This document shows, piece after piece, positions 47,896-56,975 of a stretch of DNA of 64,000 bases. Location: assembly GCA_026874595.1 (NCBI GenBank), contig JAPPUL010000075.1, forward strand, positions 33,517 to 97,516, given 5' to 3'. The notes beneath the pieces were generated by a model that was not told where the DNA came from, did not search any database, and saw only the letters and a list, made by a program, of their open reading frames with translations. How positions within the stretch are numbered: position 1 is the stretch's first letter; each line of letters begins with the position of its first letter. This stretch comes from Sipunculus nudus. Its lineage: Eukaryota > Annelida > Sipuncula > Golfingiida > Sipunculidae. The position numbers and the translations under genes are program-made.

Positions 47896-48360
47896 ATGAA
47901 CTCTGATATCGACAAAGCAATCGCCACCTTTCGCTATTTTGCCAAGAATAATAAACTTAATAACACCAAAGAACGTGATAATATTATTGAAGCCATTTGT
48001 AGCATTCATTCTCACTTTGATGTTAAGGACCTTGTTAAACTACTTAAAGAACGTAATGTTAATGTTGCAAAATCTACTATATATCGCACCATTAACCTTT
48101 TTGTCAAAATTAACATGCTTAAAAGATTGAAAATAGATGATTCATACCGATATGAACATGCTCTTGATTATGCTCATCATGACCATCTGATTTGCATTTC
48201 TTGTAACAAGATTATTGAGTTTGTCGACAATGTTATTGAGGATAGGCAATCTATGATCTGTAAAAAATATAACTTCATAGAAACCGATCACTCTTTACAG
48301 ATATTTGGCTTTTGTAGTGAATGCGCAAAGAATAAAGAAAATATGCCTTTAAAAAGCTAA
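47896..48360 (+). CDS. Fur-family metalloregulator (Fur/Zur/PerR type)
   Basis: A 154-residue repressor. The N-terminal winged helix includes the recognition helix region VAKSTIYRTINLF. The metal-binding hinge is YEHALDYAHHDHLICISC. The two CxxC pairs (CISC and CSEC) form a structural zinc site. Which metal or peroxide it senses cannot be told from sequence; the znuACB operon and aioBA are possible targets in the window. There is no Shine-Dalgarno before the ATG. It is divergent from the fliL pair. Confidence 0.88.
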   Translation: MNSDIDKAIATFRYFAKNNKLNNTKERDNIIEAICSIHSHFDVKDLVKLLKERNVNVAKSTIYRTINLFVKINMLKRLKIDDSYRYEHALDYAHHDHLICISCNKIIEFVDNVIEDRQSMICKKYNFIETDHSLQIFGFCSECAKNKENMPLKS

Positions 48361-48383
48361 TTATACATTACATCCAGAATGTT

Positions 48384-48938
48384 TTGGGGAAGTTTATTTT
48401 GGATTGCCTTGAAGAGAAGACCTTAGAGTCAACGCTACTTTATAAGGGTAGTTTAACAACTCTTAGAAAAGACAAAGTTTTATTGCCTAATAAAAATACA
48501 TCTTATAGAGAATACATTACCCATCCAGGAGCAGTTGTTATTCTCCCTATTCTTAAAAACCAAAATATTATACTTATAAGGCAATATCGCTATGCATTAA
48601 GAAAAGTTTTTATCGAGGTTCCAGCCGGTAAAATAGAACCAGAAGAAAAGATATTAAGTGCAGCAAATCGAGAGCTTGCCGAGGAGAGTGGATATATATC
48701 TAGAGACATAAAACATATAAGCACTTTTTATCCATGCGTTGGATATAGTACTGAGGTTATGCACTTTTTTGTTGCTAAGAACTTATCTAAAAGCACACAA
48801 GCTGGTGATATAGATGAATTTGTAAAGCCGTTTGAAATTAAGTTCCAGGATGCACTAGATTTGGTTCACAATGGAACAATTAACGATATGAAAACTATGC
48901 TGTCCTTAACTCTTGTAAAGTCGCTTGGGATCGTGTAA
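48384..48938 (+). CDS. NUDIX hydrolase, ADP-ribose pyrophosphatase type
   Basis: A 184-residue NUDIX protein. The box is complete: G-KIEPE-E-KILSAAN-REL-AEES-G. The region before it (SYREYITHPGAVVILP and RQYRYALRK) is typical of ADP-ribose pyrophosphatases. No in-frame ATG precedes the conserved part, so the start is TTG 48384. It follows fur by 23 bp on the same strand. Confidence 0.85.
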   Translation: MGKFILDCLEEKTLESTLLYKGSLTTLRKDKVLLPNKNTSYREYITHPGAVVILPILKNQNIILIRQYRYALRKVFIEVPAGKIEPEEKILSAANRELAEESGYISRDIKHISTFYPCVGYSTEVMHFFVAKNLSKSTQAGDIDEFVKPFEIKFQDALDLVHNGTINDMKTMLSLTLVKSLGIV

Positions 48939-48965
48939 TAGAGTAAAATAGATAACTTAGTTCTT

Positions 48966-49001
48966 AAATGAATTAACAAATGAATTAACAAATGAATTAA
49001 C
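48966..49001 (+). repeat. 12-nt tandem repeat making three start-stop frames before the SDR gene
   Basis: AAATGAATTAAC occurs three times in a row (48966-48977, 48978-48989, 48990-49001). Each unit contains ATG-AAT-TAA, a two-codon reading frame, in the last ~45 bases before the true start at 49011. The true start has a similar context (AACAAATGAGATTAA). Confidence 0.95.
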
Positions 49002-49010
49002 AATTAACAA

Positions 49011-49733
49011 ATGAGATTAAAAGATAAAAAAGCTCTTATAACTGGGGGTGGTAGAGGGATTGGGAGAAGTATTGCAATGGCTTATGCTAAGGAAGGAGCT
49101 TATGTTTATATTGTTTCTAGAAACGAAGAAGAGCTTTGCCAAACAAAAGATATTATAAATGCAAATAGCTCCTCAAGATGTCAATATTTTGTTTGTGACA
49201 TTGCAGATAAGACTCAGGTAAAAAATCTTTATAAAGACATAGCTTTTAATTCTAGCAGTTTAGATATACTAGTTAATAATGCAGGATACTTAGGCCAGAT
49301 ATCAAAAATAAAAGATTACGATGAGGCGATATGGGATGAGGTCATAAATATAAATATAAATGGCATGTTTTATGTGACGAAAGCGTTTTTGCCTTTAATG
49401 CTTAAAAGCGCTGCGGGGTCTATAATAAATATAAGTTCTACTGTAGGGAGGCGGGGACATGGCATGTGGGGAGCTTATAGTGTATCTAAATTTGGAGTTG
49501 AAGGATTTAGTGAAGTTCTTGCTCAAGAACTTGCTAATCATAAAATCAAAGTGAACACAGTAAACCCGGGAGCAACGAGAACGAAGATGCGAGCATGTGC
49601 CTATCCTAATGAAGATCCAATGACATTAAGTCATCCAGATTCTATTATGGATGTGTTTATATATCTTGCAGATAGTAAAAGTGATTTTGTAAGTGGACAA
49701 CGCTTTGATACTATGGCGTTTAAAAAAAGCTAA
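49011..49733 (+). CDS. Short-chain dehydrogenase/reductase (FabG-like)
   Basis: A 240-residue Rossmann-fold oxidoreductase. The cofactor motif is TGGGRGIG, with NNAG (VNNAGYLG), catalytic Ser in NISSTVG and Y-S-V-S-K. It has the 3-oxoacyl-ACP reductase fold, but the divergent C-terminal part (TRTKMRACAYPNEDP) and genomic context do not fix the substrate. There is no recognisable Shine-Dalgarno; three ATG-AAT-TAA units precede it. Confidence 0.85.
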   Translation: MRLKDKKALITGGGRGIGRSIAMAYAKEGAYVYIVSRNEEELCQTKDIINANSSSRCQYFVCDIADKTQVKNLYKDIAFNSSSLDILVNNAGYLGQISKIKDYDEAIWDEVINININGMFYVTKAFLPLMLKSAAGSIINISSTVGRRGHGMWGAYSVSKFGVEGFSEVLAQELANHKIKVNTVNPGATRTKMRACAYPNEDPMTLSHPDSIMDVFIYLADSKSDFVSGQRFDTMAFKKS

Positions 49734-49940
49734 ACGCAATAAGATAAAAATATAGATAATAGTAAAAATATAAAGAATTACAAAAAAATATGGATTATTG
49801 CTAAGATGACGCTTTAAAGCATGTTAATATAATATAATTCCTGAAAATAGAATTTCTTAAAAAGGGTGCATATACTTAGGATAATATTAAAGTAAGGTAT
49901 TTAAGCAACTTGGGTTTATTACAAGGGGGCACATTACAAG

Positions 49941-51228
49941 ATGAAAAGCATTTCCTACGAAAATAAAATAGATTCCTTATCAAGCATATCTATATTATGG
50001 ATAGGAGATAAAGGGCTAAAGACACAAAGTAAAATACAGTCTTTTTTTGATAAAAAGATATCTAGAACAAGTATATTAGGGCTTTCAAGCTATCTAAGCT
50101 CTTTGCAAAATAAAACTATTTTTGATATAGTGGTTATAGAAGATGGAAGTTACGAGGAATTATATAGCACAGCTGATATTCTCTTAGAAAGAGATTTAAA
50201 AATACCTATAATCTATATAGAGGATAAAGAAAGTATTCGATATGAGGATACTAATGTCAATATACATTATGTAAAACGCAGGGAAAATGTAACTACACTA
50301 TTATGGACAATATGTATAATAAAGCTTGGTATAAGTCCAGAATATGTTGATAACAAACAAGTTATTGAAGATATCCTTGATATAAATCCCACTTTCTTAA
50401 TGCTTTTAAACGAGAATTTAAAAATAGAGTATTTAAACAAAAAAGCATTATTCTATCTTAACTTAAGAACTATAGATGACTTTTATACCAAAGCTACAGG
50501 TCTTTGCAACTTTATTACAAAGCTTAATAACAAAAAGCAAAACTTAATAGATGATAAATTATGGCTTGAGGTTATACTAAATCAGAAAGAAAAAGTTCAT
50601 ACCCCTAAGCCTAAAGGCATATAAAGACAATACTGAACGGCTTTTCGTAGTTAGCTATACATATATAAAATCTTCAAAACAACACATAATTTCCCTAACT
50701 GAAGTAACTGAGATATTACAAGCAAAAGATGAGATAATAAACGATCTTGAGCTTGATAGTTTAACTAAGCTTTACGGTCGTAGCAAATTCATAAAGTTAT
50801 GCATTAAGACTATTGCTGCCCGTAGTATAGAAGGGAAAGGCTATGCAATATCAGTAATATTTTTTGATATAGACAATTTTAAGACAATAAATGACACATA
50901 CGGACACATTACGGGAGATGAGCTATTGTCTGCACTTGGCAAGATAATAACAGAATCTATAAGAGGTGAGGATATCGCATCCAGATGGGGTGGTGATGAA
51001 TTTATAATATTGACAAGTAGCTCAAAAGAGGCTGCAAATATACAAGCAGAACGTCTTAGACAACGGATAGAAAAATCGCCTTTGACAGCTCATAACTTAA
51101 ACATAACATGTAGTTTTGGAATTACTGCTTTGCAAGCGGGTGAAGATTATAATGACGCAATATCCCGAGCTGATAAGGCTATGTACAAGTCCAAACGCTC
51201 TGGGAAAAACACTGTAAACTTAATTTAA
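49941..51228 (+). pseudogene. Receiver/PAS-like diguanylate cyclase, one frameshift
   Basis: The first frame (49941-50624) encodes a degenerate receiver-like domain (~15-115: ILWIGDKG, DIVVIEDGS, PIIYIEDKE) and a PAS-like segment (NPTFLMLLNENLKIEYLNKK). The shift lies between ~50560 and 50620, probably in the CCCC tract near 50602. The downstream frame encodes a full GGDEF domain: LDSLTKLYGRSKF, FFDIDNFKTINDTYGH and RWGGDEF. The product-inhibition I-site RGED lies five residues before GGDEF. Corrected length is 428 residues. If functional it makes cyclic di-GMP with feedback inhibition. Confidence 0.85.
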
Positions 51229-51280
51229 AAAAATATAAGTTAAAGTGTAATTACTCCTACTCCTCTTTCGCTTCCTCCCC

Positions 51281-52234
51281 CTATTCCTTCGAAAGAAATT
51301 GTGTAAGCATATAAACTAATTTGCTTTTAGATATATTAGAATTACCCTCGTGTCTAAGACAGGGCGTTGGGTCTTTAATAGACGTACAAGTCCAAGAATC
51401 ATTTTGTTCCAAATCATTAAATGCATTTACCATAGGTTCAAGAGCAAGACGTTTTGATACTCTACGAGAAACAATTTCAAACCAACTATCCACAGTATAC
51501 ATGAAATTATATTTATTAACATTTTCTTTTTTATTGGAAATAATGGTTAGTATACGTAAAGCCGGATAGGAAAAGGTGTTAATTGTAATCTCATGCAGCT
51601 TGGTGCTAGATTCTATAACCGCTAAATCTATATCTTTATAAAATGTAATATCTGCGTTTTTATTAATAAGCTCCTCAACAATTTGCTTCTCCTCCTTATG
51701 CCAAAGATATCTAAATTGCTTATCAAGTTGCTCATAAGAAAGAAAAGTAGGGAATAGTTTTAAAAGTTCATCATACATAATCTGTCGTTTTTGCACTTCA
51801 TTTGTAAAATTAGTAAGGGTTTTTGCAATTTGTGTGTCACTTTTAAAAGCACAGACACTAAGATCTATTTTAAGCGGATGCAAGCCTCGAAAACGTCTAA
51901 AATCACCTGTTATGGCACTATCTATAAGCAAGGTTTTATGTTTTAAAGCAAGTTCAGGATACAAAATGACGCATAAAGACAAAAAGCCATCAGTATCATA
52001 ATGATTAATTGTAAGAATATCTTCTTTATGCCTTTCTTTATGAGCTTCTTTATGAGCTTTGCTTGCAAGCTGCTTTATGTAGTTAAAACAAATTTGTGTT
52101 GAGGTATCAGCCTTAAGGTTTTCGGGAGTTCTATTTCCCGGCCAATGGCTTAGATTTGTACCTAAAGGAGCAATGCCATCGACACTAAGTGTAGGTATAT
52201 CACTTAACTTTTTATCATAAAATTTAAATATCAT
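51281..52234 (-). CDS. DUF6687-like protein
   Basis: A 317-residue cytoplasmic protein of unknown function. Conserved-looking motifs are SHWPGNRTPENLKADTST near the N-terminus and NHYDTDGFLSL followed by ITGDFRRFRGL. This pattern fits the uncharacterised DUF6687 family as I remember it; I cannot verify this here. Acidic and His residues in NHYDTDG suggest a metal or phosphate site. An imperfect KAHKEAHKERHKE repeat (~59-71) reflects tandem duplication in the DNA. It is divergent from the PAS-array gene and shares a 187-bp control region with it. Confidence 0.6.
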   Translation of the reverse strand: MIFKFYDKKLSDIPTLSVDGIAPLGTNLSHWPGNRTPENLKADTSTQICFNYIKQLASKAHKEAHKERHKEDILTINHYDTDGFLSLCVILYPELALKHKTLLIDSAITGDFRRFRGLHPLKIDLSVCAFKSDTQIAKTLTNFTNEVQKRQIMYDELLKLFPTFLSYEQLDKQFRYLWHKEEKQIVEELINKNADITFYKDIDLAVIESSTKLHEITINTFSYPALRILTIISNKKENVNKYNFMYTVDSWFEIVSRRVSKRLALEPMVNAFNDLEQNDSWTCTSIKDPTPCLRHEGNSNISKSKLVYMLTQFLSKE

Positions 52235-52357
52235 AAATAAAATTTAGCCTAAAACAAAAAACAAATAAAGCATTAAATACATCTAATTAAAAAAGGTCCA
52301 TATTAATCTGTTAAAGGTGTTTTAAAGTGTGTTTGTGAGAATAAGATAACACCATAT

Positions 52358-52406
52358 AAAGTCAAAATGGACAAAGTCCAAATATGAACTAAAGTCAAAA
52401 TATGAA
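52358..52406. repeat. Three direct repeats in the DUF6687/PAS intergenic region
   Basis: AAAGTCAAAAT (52358), AAAGTCCAAATATGAA (52373) and AAAGTCAAAATATGAA (52391) are near-identical copies spaced 15 and 18 bp apart. They are candidate regulator sites for the divergent pair or residues of tandem duplication. Confidence 0.6.
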
Positions 52407-52421
52407 AGTAATCGTAACAAA

Positions 52422-55400
52422 ATGAATGAACATATAGTTAATGAACATATAGTTATAATAACAGAGAATAAAGATGCCCATATAAAAAGGCTTGAGAAAA
52501 TACTAAACGAAGCCCGCTATAATATATCTTATTACAAATCAAAAGAGCTTGACAATAAAAAGCTTATAAACGTTTTCAAACGGCCTCCCAATCTATTTAT
52601 AATAGAGGATGAGCTACGTGAACATTTTGTAAACATGCTTAAAAAAGTCAGTATAGAAGAGTCAGAACTGGTATTTTTATATCTAAAACTTACAAAATCT
52701 AAAAACATCTCAAAACAGAGTAAGGAATTAGATATTAAAGGGAAAGTGAAAGATGGTGTTTATAAAGCTGGTGTTTATGGCGTTTATGATAAAGACGATT
52801 TCGTATTACATGGCATAAAAAAAGCAGATGTACTTTTCAAAACGAAGTTGTCGCTTAAAGTTAAATTGTTAAAAGATGAGTTATTGCACAAGGATGAGAA
52901 CTTAACAAGAGATCTTGCCTATCAAATGGTTGAAAACAAGGATTTACAAGTCTATCAAAAGCATTTAGAAGAGACAATAAGCCAGCTTACGATTCATCTT
53001 ACAAAAGCGCATAACGAGTTACAATTTGAAGAGAAGATAATAAACCAAATACACGAAGCCCTAATATTCATAGATTTGGAGGGGCGGATATCAAGCTGGA
53101 GCGTGGGAGCAAAGCGATTATTTGGTTATAAAGAAGAGGAAGTGCTTAATAAGGATGTGTCGCTATTGTTTTATGAAGAGAGTGAAGAGGGCGTACACAA
53201 TAAAATTCTAAGTCCTCTTTTGGCAAGAGATAGTTATAAATTAGAAACTCTTTTAAAAAGCAAGTCAGGGCGTATATTAAATGTTCATTTATCAATATCC
53301 GGAGTAAAGGAAGATGGTCTTTTAAAAAGCATAGTAATCTATTTTCTTGATATAACTCAAACAAAAAAGCTTGAAGAGAGTCTAAAACGAACAGAACTAA
53401 GTCTAAGCTTGCTATCGCGTCTTTCTGAAGATGGAATAATATCAACAGACGGGGCAGGAAAGATATTATTTTGGAACGACAAAGCTCAAAGTATTTTTGG
53501 ATATGAGAAAAATGAAATACTAAACAAATCAATTAAAAAGCTCTTAGTAGATGAGGAATCACATCCATACAAACACAGGCTAAGCAATATACTAAGTTCA
53601 AACGAGAGTTACATAATAGGTCAAAACATAAAAACGAACGGAAGGGGTAAGGATGGAAAAATAATAAAGCTTTCCCTTTCCTTTTGTTGTTATAAAATTG
53701 GAGAGAAAAAGTTCTTCACAGCCATAGTAAAAAGGCTAAGAGGCGGACATGGCAAGGGTTTAAAAGAAGAGTTTAAAGAACAGACAAAAAAAGAGAGACT
53801 TAGAAAAGCGATGCTCTCAAAGCTTGAAGAAGAAAGCAGTATAGAAAATCCCTTTAAAATAAGTGAGGTGCAATTTGCAGAGAATGACAAACTGATAAGG
53901 AAAAATACGAAACTGCTAAACTATTTAAATACGCTTGGAATGTTTGTGGTTATCCGTTATGGAGGGGTTACAAAAGACATTAAAAAGTCATCAAACTCTT
54001 CGTCTTCAAATTCAAAGGATGGAAAAATAATCTTTATAAACAAATGTAGTCTTGATTTTCTTGGCTACACTAAAAGTGAGCTTAAAAACATAAAAGAATT
54101 AAATCCCTTATTTATGAATGTGGTGGATAATATATATAGGCAAAAGAGTTTTTCTAAGCTCACAAAGATAAAGCTAAAGAATAAGCAAGGGGAAGAGGAG
54201 AACCTTTATGCAAGATTCACTCCATTATATAACGAAAAGCATCAGATACAAGAGTTACTTATATATCTAGACACAAAAGTAGTTGAAACAGATTATTATA
54301 AAGAGCACTATAAAAATGTGAAAGATGTGTTATTTGATAAGACCGAGTTCTCACTTAGCCTACAACAATCTCACTCAAATCCATTATTTGCAGTAAACCC
54401 AGAAAAGACTGTAGAGGTTGAAAGTTTAAATAAAGCAGGAGTAAAGTTTATAAATGCGTATCCAAACCTAATAGAAGGGAAAAGACTTATAATAGAGAAA
54501 GTGAAAAAGGCTAAAAAGAGTCTTAAAATAAAGCAAAGCATATATAACAACATACATAAGAAAATAGATTTTGAGATGTTCTTTAATCCTGTACTAAAGA
54601 CTACAGGTGCCATTGGACAAATATTAATACTAATAAAAAAGATATTACCAAACGGACAAAACGCTACGAATAACGCTACAAATAATAAAGAGCGTTCTTT
54701 AAAATCATCTATAAAGCCAAAAGAAGCTAGTTTACAAGAAACTAATCTAGTAGCAGAAAAGTACAAACAGATACTAGCTAATATCCCCTCCAAGATATTT
54801 ATAACAGACCTCGGCGGAACAATAATAGAAAGTAATACAACTTGCCTTAGTACCGAGGACAAGAGGTTAAATTGCAAAACTGTTATCGGGAAGAGTATAT
54901 TTTCGCTTACAAACTCTAAAAAAATAAATCATGCTATAAAGGAACTTTTAACAGAACATAAAGACTTTGTAATAGATGAGGCTTTACTTGATGATTTACC
55001 TTTCCTTCAAGGCAAATCATATATAAATATATGTGCAACTGTATTATACGATACTACATATAAAAGTCCGTTTGGGGCAATGTTGGCCTATGAAGATGTT
55101 ACTCATACAAAGATAATTGAAAGGCTTACTAATAACAGTCGTGAGAAATATAGAAATATTGTTAACAAATTGCCATATATGGTACTTACTACGAATATGA
55201 ATGAAGAAATATTATTTACAAATCAGGCTATTACTAAAATACTTGGCTTTAACCATGCTGAGCTTATCGGAAGAAAGTTTTCTAAATTATTTAATACAAC
55301 CAACAATGTTTTACTTAACTCGCTTAATATAAGCTCCATTAACATTATTAGCATTAAAACTAAAACCGGTAAAAAGATAGACTTAAAGCTTTCTTGTAGT

Positions 55401-55475
55401 GAGTATATTGATCCATCCGGTTACAAAAATATTATAGCTTTATTAACTACTTTAGATAAGTCTTACACAATTTAA
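52422..55475 (+). CDS. PAS-array sensory protein without an output domain
   Basis: A 1017-residue soluble protein. The N-terminal ~100 residues look like a degenerate receiver (IVIITENKDAH, NLFIIED). A helical linker (~140-200) precedes about six PAS modules at ~205-310, 325-440, 495-610, 640-750, 785-895 and 905-1017. Examples are ALIFIDLEGRISSWS, GIISTDGAGKILFWN, KIIFINKCSLDFLG, KIFITDLGGTIIES and MVLTTNMNEEILFTN. No histidine kinase, GGDEF, EAL or methyl-accepting domain follows. The start region is a 15-nt duplication (MNEHIV NEHIV). The gene lies just after a diguanylate cyclase gene. Confidence 0.78.
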   Translation: MNEHIVNEHIVIITENKDAHIKRLEKILNEARYNISYYKSKELDNKKLINVFKRPPNLFIIEDELREHFVNMLKKVSIEESELVFLYLKLTKSKNISKQSKELDIKGKVKDGVYKAGVYGVYDKDDFVLHGIKKADVLFKTKLSLKVKLLKDELLHKDENLTRDLAYQMVENKDLQVYQKHLEETISQLTIHLTKAHNELQFEEKIINQIHEALIFIDLEGRISSWSVGAKRLFGYKEEEVLNKDVSLLFYEESEEGVHNKILSPLLARDSYKLETLLKSKSGRILNVHLSISGVKEDGLLKSIVIYFLDITQTKKLEESLKRTELSLSLLSRLSEDGIISTDGAGKILFWNDKAQSIFGYEKNEILNKSIKKLLVDEESHPYKHRLSNILSSNESYIIGQNIKTNGRGKDGKIIKLSLSFCCYKIGEKKFFTAIVKRLRGGHGKGLKEEFKEQTKKERLRKAMLSKLEEESSIENPFKISEVQFAENDKLIRKNTKLLNYLNTLGMFVVIRYGGVTKDIKKSSNSSSSNSKDGKIIFINKCSLDFLGYTKSELKNIKELNPLFMNVVDNIYRQKSFSKLTKIKLKNKQGEEENLYARFTPLYNEKHQIQELLIYLDTKVVETDYYKEHYKNVKDVLFDKTEFSLSLQQSHSNPLFAVNPEKTVEVESLNKAGVKFINAYPNLIEGKRLIIEKVKKAKKSLKIKQSIYNNIHKKIDFEMFFNPVLKTTGAIGQILILIKKILPNGQNATNNATNNKERSLKSSIKPKEASLQETNLVAEKYKQILANIPSKIFITDLGGTIIESNTTCLSTEDKRLNCKTVIGKSIFSLTNSKKINHAIKELLTEHKDFVIDEALLDDLPFLQGKSYINICATVLYDTTYKSPFGAMLAYEDVTHTKIIERLTNNSREKYRNIVNKLPYMVLTTNMNEEILFTNQAITKILGFNHAELIGRKFSKLFNTTNNVLLNSLNISSINIISIKTKTGKKIDLKLSCSEYIDPSGYKNIIALLTTLDKSYTI

Positions 55476-55502
55476 AAGCAGTCTATGTCTTCTACACGCT
55501 AT

Positions 55503-56387
55503 TTATACTCCAATATATTCTATGTTTGCACTCTCCCATAAAAGCTCAATTAAAGCCTCTCGCCGCTCCTCTTTTACCTTCTCATGCAATATATCGCGTA
55601 TAATATCCTTAACCGTTAAAAAGGAAGGTGTAAAATTATCTACTGCATTAAGTACCTCAACTATATGATAACCATACTGACTCTCGAATATCCCAGAAGG
55701 CTTTCTTATCTCAAGACTAAATATAATCTCTTCAAATTCTTCATCCCCTAATGCCCCCTTGTATATATATCCAAGCTCTCCTCCTCGCTTTGCACTCTCA
55801 CAATCAGAATACTTTTTAGCTATCGTTGTAAAACCTTCTGTCTCGCTAGTTAAAAGATCTAATAAGCCCTGTGCCATGTCTTTAGATTCCTTATCCAACA
55901 CACTGTTACCTGTGCTCTTTATTAAGATATGTCTTATAGATACTCCACGCCCATACGAAAAGTACCTCTTGTTCTCTTCGTAATATTTATGCAGCACATC
56001 ATCTCCCATCTCCTTTAAATCCTCTATAAGCCTCCTTTCCAATATATCTATTATTAGCTCCATTCGCACAAGCTCTTCAAGTTCAGATCCACTATAACTA
56101 GAATAACTTCCCTCAAGCCCCCTGCGTTTACACTCCTCCTTCAAAGACACCCCTTCTAAGACTATCCCCTCATCTAACGCATGTTGAAATAACAAAAGCT
56201 TATCTACTAACCGATTCGAAACCTCTGCCTTAAGCATCCCGTAAACCCCCTCCTCATACACATCCAACTCTGAACCAAGCCTCTCTAAACCCTCAGCATC
56301 TAACTCCGATATATAATTTCTCACCCCCTCATCTATCTTTGCACTACTTATTAAATCTCCATTAACTCGTATCGAAAAATTATTCAT
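55503..56387 (-). CDS. Parvulin-type peptidyl-prolyl isomerase without signal peptide
   Basis: A 294-residue protein. The helical N-terminal part (~1-145) resembles SurA/NifM-type chaperone regions. The parvulin domain (~148-245) contains SIRHILIK, AKKYSDCESAKRGGELGYI and GIFESQYGYHIVEV. No signal peptide or lipobox is present, so it looks cytoplasmic, unlike PrsA, SurA or PpiD. It is the third gene of a ppdK-trpG-ppi run, 14 bp after trpG. Client proteins unknown. Confidence 0.82.
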   Translation of the reverse strand: MNNFSIRVNGDLISSAKIDEGVRNYISELDAEGLERLGSELDVYEEGVYGMLKAEVSNRLVDKLLLFQHALDEGIVLEGVSLKEECKRRGLEGSYSSYSGSELEELVRMELIIDILERRLIEDLKEMGDDVLHKYYEENKRYFSYGRGVSIRHILIKSTGNSVLDKESKDMAQGLLDLLTSETEGFTTIAKKYSDCESAKRGGELGYIYKGALGDEEFEEIIFSLEIRKPSGIFESQYGYHIVEVLNAVDNFTPSFLTVKDIIRDILHEKVKEERREALIELLWESANIEYIGV

Positions 56388-56401
56388 CGCCTAAACCCAT
56401 A

Positions 56402-56974
56402 CTATTTTGTCTGGTTTATGAAATTCTTAATTAATACCTTCCCCTCTTTTGTTAGTATTGATTCCGGATGAAACTGTACTCCCTCAAGATTACTATATTC
56501 CTTATGTCTTATCCCCATTATTGTACCATCATAAAGCCTTGCACTAACTTCAAAACAATCTGGTAGACTGCTTTTATCTATCACCAAAGAATGATAACGT
56601 GTTGCTGTAAACGGCAGCGGAAGACCTTTGTATACCTTTTTACCATCATGCTCTATTAAACTAGTTTTACCATGTTCTATACTCGGTGCTTGGACTATCT
56701 TACCTCCAAATGCATACCCTATCGCCTGATGACCAAGACATACTCCCAATATCGGAAGCTCTTTATAAAACCTCTCTATTACCTCAACCGATATCCCTGC
56801 ACGCTCCGGCACCCCTGGCCCAGGCGATATTATTATCCCTTTGGGCTTTATCTTTTTTATCTTTGTTATATTTATTTTATCATTTCTGTATACTTGCAAA
56901 TTAACACTTAGTTCACCCACATATTGCACAAGATTATATGTAAATGAATCATAGTTATCTATGAATAATATCAT
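56402..56974 (-). CDS. trpG: Glutamine amidotransferase of anthranilate / aminodeoxychorismate synthase
   Basis: A 190-residue class I amidotransferase supplying ammonia for anthranilate (TrpG) or 4-amino-4-deoxychorismate (PabA) synthesis. The catalytic Cys is in [10 protein letters not shown] and the His/Glu in [20 protein letters not shown] and SPGPG are conserved. It starts one base after the ppdK stop. No trpE or pabB is adjacent, so it may serve both pathways. Confidence 0.92.
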   Translation of the reverse strand: MILFIDNYDSFTYNLVQYVGELSVNLQVYRNDKINITKIKKIKPKGIIISPGPGVPERAGISVEVIERFYKELPILGVCLGHQAIGYAFGGKIVQAPSIEHGKTSLIEHDGKKVYKGLPLPFTATRYHSLVIDKSSLPDCFEVSARLYDGTIMGIRHKEYSNLEGVQFHPESILTKEGKVLIKNFINQTK

Positions 56975-56975
56975 G

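Noticed and set aside
55460-55502. Missing output domain of the PAS-array protein caused by a frameshift at its end
   Set aside because: Only about 30 bp separate its stop from the convergent parvulin gene, so no kinase or cyclase domain can be hidden there.
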